NCBI GenBank assembly: GCA_030247855.1
Contig: JAPDRN010000027.1
Coordinates: 1 to 64,000 of the forward strand
Reading direction: 5' to 3'
DNA: 64,000 bases
DNA from: Knufia peltigerae
Taxonomy: Eukaryota; Ascomycota; Eurotiomycetes; Chaetothyriales; Trichomeriaceae
Shown: positions 24,390 through 34,913 of the stretch, piece by piece
How the letters are laid out: each line of letters opens with the position of its first letter
Numbering within the stretch: position 1 is the first letter of the stretch
Notes under the pieces: generated by a model
The model's input: the letters and a program-made list of their open reading frames with translations, nothing else
Database searches by the model: none
What the model was told of the DNA's origin: nothing
Position numbers and translations under genes: made by a program

Positions 24390-24667
24390 GGTGGCACAGA
24401 TCGACCGCAGCTGGCATACTTCGGTCGATATGTCAGCACCCTGAAGCGAATCGTATCCCGCTTCAGACTAAACTCCCTTGGCTGAAGCATGCCGCAGAAG
24501 GATATCAGCATATGCACAATAGAAATATCGTCCACGCCGATGTCAGTTGCACCAACATGACATGATCCCTAGCGCCGGATAATATCCTTGAAACTATCGC
24601 CTTCGAAGGTTGCAGTAGAGAGGCAAAGTCTATGGCTGATGGAAGGGGACAGCTCGAAGCGTTATAG
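24390..24667 (+). pseudogene. Kinase-like pseudogene fragment
   Basis: The frame reads ICQHPEANRIPLQTK, then WLKHAAEGYQHMHNRNIVHAD, an in-frame TGA at 24563-24565, and then LAPDNILETIAFEGCS before the next stop at 24665. This matches helix E, the catalytic loop (HADVSCTN for HxDxxxxN) and the start of the activation segment of fungal protein kinases, where DFEG is expected and AFEG is found. Most of the N-lobe and everything after the activation segment are missing. The stop and the lost metal-binding Asp say it is not active. Confidence 0.68.
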
Positions 24668-25772
24668 CCCACGAGGTAGGAAAAATGCGTTTTGTTGTAG
24701 AGTTCGACACGTACTTCAGTGGTTTGGATTAATGAACACTACCCATAGCCAGGTTTCATGCTTGTGAAGACTAGACAAGAGGCGGGGAGAGACGACAGAA
24801 TGAAACCCACGTGGAGTACATTCAGCGTGGTCAAGGGCTGCTGGAGAGTTGCCAAATTTCTCATCCTATTATCGTATGAGAAATCTTTCAAGAACGATGG
24901 GGACTGCCGCTGAAGCACCATCATGCTCCAGTAGATCACAACTGATTTGAGGACTGTAGGCCAAGGTTTCAAGACTCGCCACCGAGTAAAGTGGTGTTCA
25001 TGTTGGGCTACAGATCATAGAAACGCCGGTTGGCAATGTTAGCCCCTTGCCGCCTTTGCGCGCCTGGGGAACTTTGCAACTGCTGCTTTACGACTGGGCT
25101 TTATCATGACGTACTTGTGATAGAGGTTGGCCAATGCGGTCATGGCCCGCGGCCATAGTCCGCAGACACCCCACCCACCCCCCCCCTCCACAGTAGGCTA
25201 CTCTTCTAGACGGCCTTAGCGACGCAAGCGAGCTCCAGACATGCTGTCTACTGTGTTGTTGGTTATCTCTCACTACCCCGTTGAAGTCCTTTTCTCCTTG
25301 CTTAGACTCCTCGAAGTCCCAGTCGGTGCGAGCATCGAGTAAAGACTTGACTTAGCGTGGAAGTCTACCTTTCCATTTCAGCCCTGCGAGCGTTCTTTGT
25401 AATCACAATTTGCAAAAAGGCCCAAACAGCGTGGAAACTATACCGCATCCTGTAGGTCTCGGGAAACGTTAGAACCCTCGTCGATGAGGCAGTCCACTTT
25501 TGACATGTGGTGCGACAACGCTGGGAAATGGAGATAAACTGGTCATCGTGTGATACAATGGTGGCTAAGACTTCGCCACATCGAAGTATCAAAGGGCAAT
25601 CGAATGGATACAAATAGGAGCTGAAATTCTCATCCATGAGAAGAGTATCAAAACATTGGCAAAGCAGTTCACTTCAGGGAGATTCCACCTTGGGAAAGCA
25701 AAATACCAACTACACAATCTGCTTCGGACTCGACACTACCAAGGAAAAAGACTTCGCCAACTTGCCGATACA
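24668..25772. other. Intergenic with a C-tract
   Basis: No supported gene. It holds a cytosine-rich tract at 25169-25187 (runs of 4, 3, 9 and 2 C separated by single bases), whose complement has G-quadruplex form. The right end is the promoter and 5' leader of the DJ-1-like gene. Confidence 0.5.
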
Positions 25773-26556
25773 ATGTCTGACCAAAAGCCCAAAGTCCTCG
25801 TTGTGCTCTCCTCGGCGGTCGACTTGCCAAATAATGAGAAGAAGACTGGCTGGTATCTGGTATGTTGGGGTTCGTTGGAGTTCGAAACTTCCGAATTATT
25901 CAACAGGCATAACACTGACTCGTATGCAGCCAGAGTTTGCCCACCCGTGGCATGTTCTTCATGAGAAGGTCGACTTGACGATCGCGTCGACCAACGGCGG
26001 CAAGGTCCCCGTGGATCCCAACTCGGTGGGCATGTTTGCCGGCGATCAGATCGCCCAAGACTTTCTCGCCAACCAGTCTACTCTCTGGGAAAACACTGTC
26101 AAATTGTCCTCTTTCCTGGGCCACGCCAAAGATTTCGACGCCATTTACTTCGTGGGCGGTCACGGTCCGATGCTGGATCTGGCCACCAACAAGGATAGTC
26201 AGGCTCTCGTCGCTGAGTTCTATGAGTCCGGTCGGATCGTCAGCGCAGTCTGCCACGGTCCAGCTGCGTTGGTGAACGTCAAGCTCTCCGACGGCGGATG
26301 GCTGATCGACGGGGCCGAAGTCACCGGCTTTTCGAACGCCGAAGAGGATAGTATTGATTATTCCAAGTTCATGCCATTCATGCTGGAAGACGAGCTGAAC
26401 AAGAAGAGCGGTGGTCGCTTCGTCAAGGCGGAGCAGGACTGGGGCGAGAAGGTGGTCGTGGCCAAAGACGGCCGACTGATCACGGGTCAGAACCCGTTCA
26501 GTGCCACCAAATTGGCGCACGAGCTTTATGCCAGTATCATGACGCACCGGAAGTAA
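25773..26556 (+). CDS. DJ-1/PfpI family protein, Hsp31-like
   Basis: A class I glutamine-amidotransferase-like fold protein. Relatives act as glutathione-independent glyoxalases or stress chaperones, so methylglyoxal detoxification is the likeliest role. Two exons, 25773-25859 and 25930-26556, with a 70-bp GTATGT..GCAG intron give 237 residues, the same size as yeast Hsp31. The nucleophile elbow is AVCHGPAAL, with Cys137 and His138. Glu31 (in PEFAHPW, created at the splice) is where Hsp31 has Glu30. GGHGPM at 105-110 provides the oxyanion-hole glycines. The complete triad argues for an active enzyme. There is no signal peptide, so it should be cytosolic. Confidence 0.92.
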
Positions 26557-26908
26557 TAGTGCCATGATCAATAGAAATCCATGGCATAAAGGACTTGGTG
26601 GGTTGGAGAGCGAGATGGCCTGTATCTAGACAGGGCCAAGGGACAATGTTACAAAACGATAAAAGTCGGATGCAGATAGGTTTCCGCGGTGTTGAGTGAC
26701 CAGAACAATTACTAAATAACTCATTGCATTCCGTCGCTCCACAGTAGTGTCTGAGGAAGTTTGTCAACTCCTTTTACAAAGTAGTTATTTGTGGGTTTGA
26801 AGACTGCCGGGAATCGACGGTACTCTTGCCTGGCGAAAGATACTCTCGACTATTCCAGCGTTTACCAGGAGAGCATCGAGTCGACCCCATTTCTGGAATA
26901 CGGTGGTT

Positions 26909-26992
26909 CACGTGATATCACGAGACAGGCTGCGTAGAGTCAGGGGCAACCAAAGTGTTCCTGGCTAGTTCAGGGTCACGTGAGGTCACGTG
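26909..26992. promoter_or_regulatory. Three CACGTG E-boxes upstream of the APH gene
   Basis: CACGTG occurs at 26909-26914, 26977-26982 and 26987-26992. The last two lie 10 bp apart, one helical turn, as TCACGTGAGGTCACGTGG. They stand about 185-265 bp before ATG 27176. CACGTG is the core site of fungal bHLH proteins such as Cbf1, SREBP and Pho4 types. Use of these sites is inference. Confidence 0.5.
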
Positions 26993-27175
26993 GGCCAAGT
27001 GCTGCTACAGCTGTCTCATCCCTGTCTTTCAATTAATGGTCTCATTTTCCTCGGTCGCTATTGTTAATTCCTTGCTTCCAAAAAATTATTCCACATCGTT
27101 TCTCGTTTTCTTTTTTCTTGGATGAGACTCAAGTTTCAACTCTGTTCAAACGATTCTTAGCTACACTTCACGGGC

Positions 27176-28799
27176 ATGGCATCTCGCCTCAACTCTCGAA
27201 TCACTCGGAAAAAGAATCTCCTTCAAAGATCGATTTCTTACGAATCGGCCCGCGAAGATGAAAGCAATATTCTCTTACAACTGTCCTATCCGTCCAAGCG
27301 AATCGACTTTTTCCTCCAACTATTCCAGAAACGAGACGAAATAAAAGAAATTGTCGCTTGTCACCTTGGACTAAAGTCTGATCAATCCTGTCGATTAGGC
27401 GACTTTTCGGAATGGAGGCATGGGACTTTCAATGTCTGCATCCCGGTGTATATTTGTAACTGGAATAGACGTCCAAAGAATCGGGTCATGATCCGATTCC
27501 CACTCCCATACAAATTGGGAGAATCATCAAATCCTGGAAACATGGATGAGAAGGTGCGATCCGAAGCAGCCACATATATCTGGATGCAACAGAATTGCCC
27601 TGAAATACCGATCCCGTACTTATGGGGCTTCGGAATCGGTAATCACTTACATGTGCGCGCAGTCTTTCAGTATGGTCTCCGTAATGTGGCTAACGGTGGA
27701 GGTTCAGTTCACGGCGCGTAAGAACACTCCATGGTATCTGCGATGCCTCTCGGTCATACAGAACACCCTACGACGGTTATTTCGACAACCGGTCTGCTCT
27801 CCCTACATCCGTCGTAAACGACCGGATCTTCCACTCACTGTTGGCTACCTACTGATGGATTTCATTGAAGATGAGGAAGGCCGTATGCTTTCAACAACAT
27901 GGGACACACTTTCTAGTGATTCGAAGCGAATGACGAATTTCTTTCGAGATTTATCCCGGATTTTGTTGTCTTTGACCAGAAGGCCATTATCTCATATAGG
28001 CTCGTTGACAATAGACAATGATGGCGTCGTCAGTCTTGCTAACCGACCATTATCTATCATCATTCCCGAAGCAGAAAACGACAGTTGCCCACCCGTTGTG
28101 AACCGTAATTACACTTACGGTACGGTCGAGCCATATATTCTGGATCTCTTCAAATATCACGACAACCGAATTCGACATCAGCCCAATTCTGTCATCTCGA
28201 GAGATGATGCTGTTGACCAAATGGAGGCCCTAACTTTGATGCGCGCCTGCTTGCCTGATTTTGTCACCCCCGACTCACGTTCTGGACCGTTTTATGTAAC
28301 CCTCACGGACCTTCATCAAAGCAATATCTTCGTCGATGACGACTGGCATATCAAATCAATCATTGATCTAGAATGGGTCTGCTCCAGACCGATTGGAATG
28401 CTCAGGCCCCTTCTATGGTTGACCGGTCAGGCAATTGACTGTTTGGTTAATGAAAAGTTGACAGATCTCAAAATCGCGCTGGACAAGTTTTTCTTCATAT
28501 TAGAAGAGGAGGAGAAGCAATCATTGCATCCTTGCTCAATCTCGGTGGCCAACACTTTTCGCGAGAACTGGGCAACAGGTCGCATCTGGTATTTCCGAGC
28601 CTTGGATTCTTTAACGGGACTGTATGGGGTCTTTTTGAATCATATTGAGCCGATGTTTGCATCCGATATTACGAGAGCTGCGGCTCGTTACTGGCACCCG
28701 GATGCTGAGGACATCGTCCGAACAAGGATCAAGGATAAGCTCGAATACGACGTACGATTACGGCAAGCTTTTGAAGAAGATAACAGCTTAGAGAACTGA
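27176..28799 (+). CDS. Aminoglycoside-phosphotransferase-fold (APH) kinase-like protein
   Basis: Two exons, 27176-27652 and 27708-28799, with a 55-bp GTGCGC..TTCAG intron containing a GGCTAAC branch site, give 522 residues. The splice restores a GFGIGNHLHFTARKN junction that fits the expanded fungal APH family. The Brenner-like motif is LTDLHQSNIFVDDDWHIKS near residue 358, with catalytic Asp360 and the following Asn, then IDLEWV as the metal-binding Asp. MDFIEDEEGRML is the hinge segment. The N-terminal RRHGTFN-like block (EWRHGTFNVCIPV) takes the place of a glycine loop. The substrate is unknown. Such genes are numerous in filamentous fungi and none of close kin has a clear role. The CACGTG cluster lies upstream. 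Confidence 0.87.
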
Positions 28800-29858
28800 G
28801 ATTATCATTCTATAGCCTACTTGTGATCCTGCTTGGCCTTCTCCTCTTCAACCTATTCTCTCGCTTTCTTCTCTCTCTCTCTTATTCTGGGCTCTTTTCG
28901 CTTTGGCCGTGTCACCGGAAGAAGACAGCTGTTGTGTGGTTTTCTGGTCCGATAAAGCTTTGGCTAAGTCTTGTTTGATTTTCTGTTCTTCCTCCATGTT
29001 GTAGGTTGCAAGCCACTGACGACAGTCTATTAGCTGGACAATTTCGTTCAGATTGTGTGCATCTCTAACCAATTCTCCACAGATGATTCAATAGTGTAGA
29101 TTGGAATTGTAGCAGCTGAGAGTTGTCAAAATTTGTCTTCGGTTTCTCAGAATGATAACTTCATGTGAGAGAATCGGAGCCGTGGGTCAAAATGAAGATG
29201 GGACTTGGGTGTTGTGAATAAACGGCCTATTACTTTGAATATGAACGAGATTGTCTCGTGTGGCAACTACCCAGCGAGTGCGCTACCTCAGCAGGCCTTC
29301 GATACTGCCGATGCATATCTCACTACGCTCGCGTGATGGTCTTGTGATGCTTGGTCGTAGGTTGATGATGTGGGCAAGCGAGAAACTGGGCCGCGGAGGA
29401 GGAGGAGCAGTAGCGTAGCTCCAGAAGGGGAGTACCTCATTTCCGTTGCACACTTGTCACTGGCGCAAATTGAGATGCGCGAAAGCAAAGATACGAGTCA
29501 GGTAGCTATTCAATGATGATCAAGTTATTTTGAATATGTTTGTTGCGTACACGTTCAGGCAGCGCGGTGTTTGACCTCACTGCCTTCGGATCTCCCAAAC
29601 ATGTGAATGAATGTCTTAGAGCTGTTACTGCTCTTGCCCCTTTGATTGAGCTTGTCAGTGCGACTCAATGAATCACTTCCTCGCCATACCTACCACAATA
29701 ATCCTTTAGGATATGAATGGTTCATGGTAGATGCCGAGGTATAGCCCTAGTTTTCCCTGTAGTTTTAAAACCCTTTGTTGTGATGCACAATTCACAACTT
29801 TCCTCAAACTCAGAACGTGTTCTTTTTCTCTCGCCCTTGCCATCATCAATGAGCCAGT
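28800..29858. other. Intergenic, one doubtful small frame
   Basis: A minus-strand frame at 29072-28848 would encode 74 residues with a charged Lys/Glu/Gln-rich end. It has an ATG and stop but no recognisable domain and starts far from any other signal, so I leave it as doubtful. The rest is the upstream region of the nuclease-like gene. Confidence 0.4.
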
Positions 29859-31083
29859 ATGGAGAAGATCTCGCAAGACCTCACGATGACGACCCTCAGA
29901 GGAGATACGGACCCGCTTAGGGTGGCCGCTGCCAACAGTGACTGCTCAGACTCTCGCCCTCAAGACCCTCTTAACTTGAACACAACGACTTCCGAATTGC
30001 AGGTACTTGTCCACCAGCTTGAGCGCCGGCTTGCACACAAAAAGGTCGATCGTTCACGATATCGTCTGAGTTCAGAAGATTTTGCCAGACTCACCGGAGA
30101 GTACGAGCAGAAGCTGCATTGGCAGGAAAGTGTGCGGTACGGAGAATTCGAGTCCTTTTCCGGATGGCCCGTCCGCCCAAAAACTGACATTTTATATACA
30201 CACACACAGATACGATTACTTCCCAGACACCCAGGAAGTGATCCTCCATATGCCGCACCGCAAGCACGAGGTTGTCGGTTCACGGGTCGGCCGTCTCATC
30301 CAGGAAAGAATCGAACAGCTCTACGCCAAATGCCAAGTGGAGTGCCCATTTGAACAGCTGAAAGCGTCGGACATCAAGTCTGACCAGGGCGACGTGCTCA
30401 TGCCGGATGAGCAGATCATGTGCCTCGACGCGGAACAGCCGGCCCTGGTCGTGGAGGTGGGAAATTCACAAACGGCCGAGGACCTCGAGAGGAAGGCACG
30501 TCGTCTCGTCATGGCGGGGAAAGGAGAGATCCGTCAGGTCGTGACCGTAAAATTCCACAGAGGCTCACGGGTGGACCTGACGGTGTGGAGGCCCCGTGTC
30601 ATCGACGGTTCTCTAACACCCGAACGGGTTGATCAGGTACGTAACAGGCGCACCTCTGTCCACAGCGTGCCGAAAGAGACACTGACGTCGGTGCCCCAGG
30701 TCATACGAGACACGAACGCCGAGCCTGTCCCCGGTGCGCAACTGGGAATCCCAATGGCAGAAATGGCGCCTCCTGAGTTGTTGCACGACTCACTACGAAA
30801 CGAGATCATAATCATCACGTCCGAAGAAATATGCAAAGTCATCAAGCGCGCAGAGGCCTACCACAACAGCGTCGGAAAGAATCGCTTTGGAGTTCTCCCC
30901 AAAGACGCCGAGTGCCCTTCGTCGCCAGCCAATTCGGTTTCCAGTGGGCCGAGTGACGACGAAGAGCAACAACAAGAGTCTATGCCTGAGGATGAATACA
31001 AGCCGGCCAGAAGAATGCGCCCGGGCGAACCATATCGGTCCCCTATCAAGGCGCGTGCGAGAAAGGTCAACAAGCAAGACTAG
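29859..31083 (+). CDS. Uma2-like PD-(D/E)XK nuclease-fold protein
   Basis: Exons 29859-30136 and 30210-31083, with a 73-bp intron (GTACGG donor, CTGAC branch, CACAG acceptor), give 383 residues. A further 63-bp GTACGT..CCCAG segment at 30637-30699, with a CTGAC branch site, may be a second intron and keeps the frame either way. The N-terminal 90 residues hold a heptad-like helix (LVHQLERRLAHKK). The core starts with FPDTQEVILHMPHRKHEVVG and has GDVLMPD (Asp154 area), PALVVEVGNSQ (Glu175 area) and DLERKARRLV. These match the Asp, Glu and Lys positions of Uma2/DUF820-type nuclease folds. The tail is acidic then basic (KARARKVNKQ), perhaps nuclear. The assignment is by motif order. Catalysis and role are unknown. 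Confidence 0.75.
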
Positions 31084-31825
31084 CTCATGGGTGATTCATC
31101 ATCTGTGGAATGACTTCTCGACGAAGGTGCTACGACAACGACACGTCCATGTGACCTATCCAGGCGTTCTGTTTCCAATGAAACATTGTCCATACGAGTA
31201 GATAATCTTGACCAATGAGCAGATATGCGGCTTGGGAGAAAAGTCGGATTGACGGTCGAGACGAGAGGAAAGGACATGTGTTGCTTAAGCAACTTGAGGG
31301 ACTCAAATTAATGTCCAATTGATTCAAACAAGCATCTGATTCTATCCTTCTTTCTTCGAAGCCTTAGCTTGTGATTAGTAGAAACTGCCTGAGGTGGTTA
31401 GAAACCTCACATGTAGTAGAAAAGAGGCGAGCAGAATCTCACCAAATCATAGAAACAAGATGGGCAGTCAGTTGATTGATGAGTTTCAACGGATGGAAAC
31501 AGAAAGGATAGAAGGCGTCGTAGAGGTCGTGCCGAGAGGAGCTTCACCCTGCACTTGTAGTCCGTAAAGGATATCACCTTGATGGCTCCTAGAACTGATA
31601 TGTCACGAACTATGCGTTTGAAATGACAGAATTTGGCACGTAGGAGGTCTAAACTAGGTGTTGTTGAGGCCGCAGCACAGTATTGCACGTGCGCAGGGCG
31701 AGGCACTTCCCGGAGAGGACTAGTGCAACAAGGAGGCCGCATTAGTCACATGACCAGGATCCTGATATGATAGAGTGGAACCTCGGAGACTTGCAAGGGC
31801 AGTGCCGTTGCGAGCCCGTGGCGCA

Positions 31826-31927
31826 CCGGCCGATCATCCCTTGTTCGTAGGATCGGCCCTTATCCCACTCCTTGCAGGGCCAGCCCTTGTCCCGGTCTCA
31901 CCATAGGGTCAACCCTTCTACGTTGCA
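31826..31927. repeat. Four imperfect 26-29 bp repeats
   Basis: Four adjacent units share GRTCRRCCCTTRTYCC-like cores: GATCATCCCTTGTTCG, GATCGGCCCTTATCCC, GGCCAGCCCTTGTCCC and GGTCAACCCTTCTACG. They lie about 560-660 bp upstream of the MHR regulator start. A regulatory array or decayed minisatellite are both possible. Confidence 0.55.
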
Positions 31928-32227
31928 GTCCAGGACGAACGAGCTCGTAACTCTTTGACAGTCAGGCTGCAGGAGAAGTCCCTTTGCAACTCCGAACACT
32001 CACTAGTCTTGGCCTGTCAAGAACATTGAGCCCAATAGCATGGCAATCCTGATTGGATCGGTTTCAAACGCCTCGAGGCGCTATGCTACGCACAACACAG
32101 GTACCTCATTCCCTCGACCATTCGAGCCCGATTGCGAGTGGCGACTTGGACGAGGCCCGTGCGACAGAAACCATCCCTGGGAAGGAGAAAAGTTCGTCGA
32201 ATCTAGCCGACCCAGATGATTCCCAGC

Positions 32228-32235
32228 TATAAAAG
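32228..32235 (+). promoter_or_regulatory. TATA box of the MHR regulator
   Basis: TATAAAAG, a clean consensus, lies about 250 bp before the chosen ATG at 32485 with pyrimidine-rich sequence following. That implies a leader of about 200 bases. Confidence 0.45.
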
Positions 32236-32484
32236 GTGTTGGCTCCATATTTTCTCGATCTTTGTTACAAGTCGCACTACTCTACCTGGTTCTCCCCCGA
32301 GTATGCATCTATGCCACCCATCACTCCGGATTGTCTTCGATCAGTAAAGGGTTGCCGATACATTGCGCTGTGAACCTTTCTGGCCCCCTTTGATTCGACA
32401 ACCCTCTTGCACGATCCAGATATTCGCCACCCCTTTGAGTCTGCTTGAACTTGCAAACCCCCTCCTTCTGGATTGCCCTTCGAC

Positions 32485-34024
32485 ATGTCCGGACTTGCAA
32501 CGGTCGAAGAGGGAAGCACACCTTCACATGAAAAACCAGCCATGACGGCGACAGAGGGTGAGCAACGTCGTCATCAGAAAATGACCCTCGTCGATCAAGT
32601 GTTACGCTGGCCCGCCTTTGGAGCAATATCACAAGCGGACCAACCTCTTGGTAACAGAGACGACGAGTTGGTCATGATCACGGAAGTGGAGGGATCATCG
32701 GACAAAAAGGAACCGTCGGAGACCCCTCCCCTGAGTACCAGAGACATCTCGCATTACGTCGAGGTATATCGGCAGAGAACATTCCCGGTTTACCCATTCC
32801 TGAACTTCGAAAAGCTCCGTCTGGCCTGCAACTCCTTCGCGTTCTTTGCAAAAACAGCACACAACCGCCCACAATACAATCTCCATTACGCACTCGCGCT
32901 TCTCGTCATCGCTCTCGGCCAGCTACACGAGCACGGTCTCTCGCCAGGTTCACTGTCGACGCCGGGGAGGGAGTCCGTCGACAAGGCACTACGGATCCTC
33001 GCGAGGGAGCCCGGCGGCTGTTCCATCTTCTCCGTCCAAGCAAAACTGCTGGCCACCATTTACATGTGCCACGTGTTGGAGATAAACTCTGGCATAAGAT
33101 GCTTGGAGAGTGCGTGCCTCGCACTTGAAATTTCAATGACGCACCGGCCGGAGGTCGACGAGGAGGAAAAGAACCTCAGACTTTTTGCGTACTGGACCTG
33201 CCTGGACCTTCACAGGGTCATCCACTCACAGATCGTGGGGGAGTTTTTCCCTCTGTGCAACGTCGGATTTTGGACCTGGGAGCGTCCCGAGTTGCCCGGG
33301 GACACCTCGATCGGAATCGCCCCGGAAGCCGCCAAGGAAGTCTGTCGGCATTTCAACCATCGAATTCGGCTCAGACGACAACAAATGAAGGTCTTGTCCA
33401 CGAGTTACCCTTTGAATCCAGATGTCCATCACGTCCCTGACTGGGATGAGATGGCGAGATTGGAAGCCGAGCTCGTCGGCACCAGGCTCATGCTAAGGGG
33501 GGACAGCTGGGAAGACACCGAGGGTTCGGGGCAGGTCTTGTCTCCCGAGAAGGCCTCGTTGAGAGCCTTGTTCTACGAGACGCGATTTCTGGTGTGGCTA
33601 CCCGCTCTGCAGTACGCCCAACACAATCCCGACGCCGCCACCGAGTACCTGTACGGTTCCGGTACTTGCGCCGACGCGGCCTACCGCTACTCGACCGTCC
33701 TCGACAACCTCAATCTATTCTCGTGCATCGACACGTACAGTTGGATGTCAACGTGAGTGCAGCTTCCCAGCGACGCGTTCCGTCGTTCCATACTTACAAT
33801 GTGTCAGACAACTTACCGTCCTACTCATCCTTCACATCGCCAGACCTTCGGGCAAGCTGGACTCGTCTTCGGTCGGGCAGGCGATGCTGGCTTTGACAGA
33901 TCGCATAGATCAGGCGTATGGACGCTCGAAAAATTACTCTCCCACCTTGGACACGCTCATCGCGGTCATCAAGCAAGCTCTTCTCAAAGTCGGACGAGAC
34001 ACCTGCGCTGGAGGACCACCTTGA
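32485..34024 (+). CDS. Fungal-specific transcription factor, MHR domain only
   Basis: Exons 32485-33752 and 33808-34024 with a 55-bp GTGAGT..GTCAG intron give 494 residues. The middle homology region (Fungal_trans) is clear: YRQRTFPVYPFLNFEKL, then HYALALLVIALGQL, LATIYMCHVLEINSGIRCL and LRLFAYWTCLDLHRV. The last block corresponds to the RRIWW-type motif of binuclear cluster regulators. There is no Zn2Cys6 cluster: the 100 residues before the MHR have no cysteines, and the 200 bases before the ATG hold no alternative exon I can see. It may act by dimerising with another regulator, or the zinc-cluster exon may be lost. A consensus TATA box precedes it. Confidence 0.85.
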
Positions 34025-34913
34025 CCCACAATAGTTCCTCGTGTTGGTGATTTCCGTCGACGAGATTCGTATTGTTGCGAGATCGTAATAGGCCACCAGT
34101 CTACCGTTGTGGTCATTAGTTTCCCTCCTATGATGGTCAAATCCCCCTTTTTTGCTGCAGCAAAACTCCAAATGTATTGGGGGGTTACTAGCTTCCTGTC
34201 ACTCTCAGCGTTTTATTGGTGAACCATGATCTTCATTCACACTCGTTTTTCGTGTTTACAATTTTGATTTGTTGCGCAGCCGGGCCCAAAACAACCTGGG
34301 GTTGCAACCTACGAAACAAGTCACCAACTCGTAACAATCACAGTCCGTACCAGCATGTTCGTTTTCAGAGGAACTCGTTGGTGTCAGCAGTAAACTACGG
34401 CTACATACCAGTGGTTTGTACCAGCAGTCAGCCAGCCAGTCAGTCATTTACCCCTTGGCAGCAGAACGGTAGTCAGTCGTCTAGTAACTCTCTCGGTATT
34501 ACTAAATAGCGCAACAGCCAGTTATTATCTCTCACCATTATTTGACTAGGCCAGAGCAGCATCGGTAGAACAGCATCAACTTTACTGTAGTTCAGGACTT
34601 TGGGAAGTCAGCAGGTCTACTTATTCTTTTGTTGCAGCCAAAGCATCTCTCTGTCAGGATCCCAGCATACCTCCGCATCCACCCTCGCTCAATCGGGATC
34701 AATCGACAGCCTCGCACCGACGTCGCGAAACCCCGATCGAGCCCCCGTTGAGGAAATTGTGCAGTCCGCACGTTTGTTACGAATAACTGCCTACCAGGTA
34801 GGCTGTTATGTGACAGTTTCATACTGATTGATTACTTTTAAAAGGATTACTTGATTAATTATGATACATATCTAAGTTCCTAATGTACACCCAGTTTCAT
34901 ACCTTTTGCCGAC
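34025..34913. other. Intergenic, no supported gene
   Basis: Between two convergent genes. There are several CAGTCAGT/CAGCCAGTCAG runs around 34428-34480 but no coding signal. Confidence 0.45.

Larger units (their letters stand above)
31084..32484. other. Intergenic upstream of the MHR regulator
   Basis: No supported gene. It contains a short repeat cluster (31826-31927) and a TATA box (32228-32235), listed separately. Confidence 0.5.

Noticed and set aside
28848..29072. 74-codon minus-strand frame
   Set aside because: It has a charged composition but no homology, no splice signals and no promoter context. Kept only as a note in the intergenic entry.
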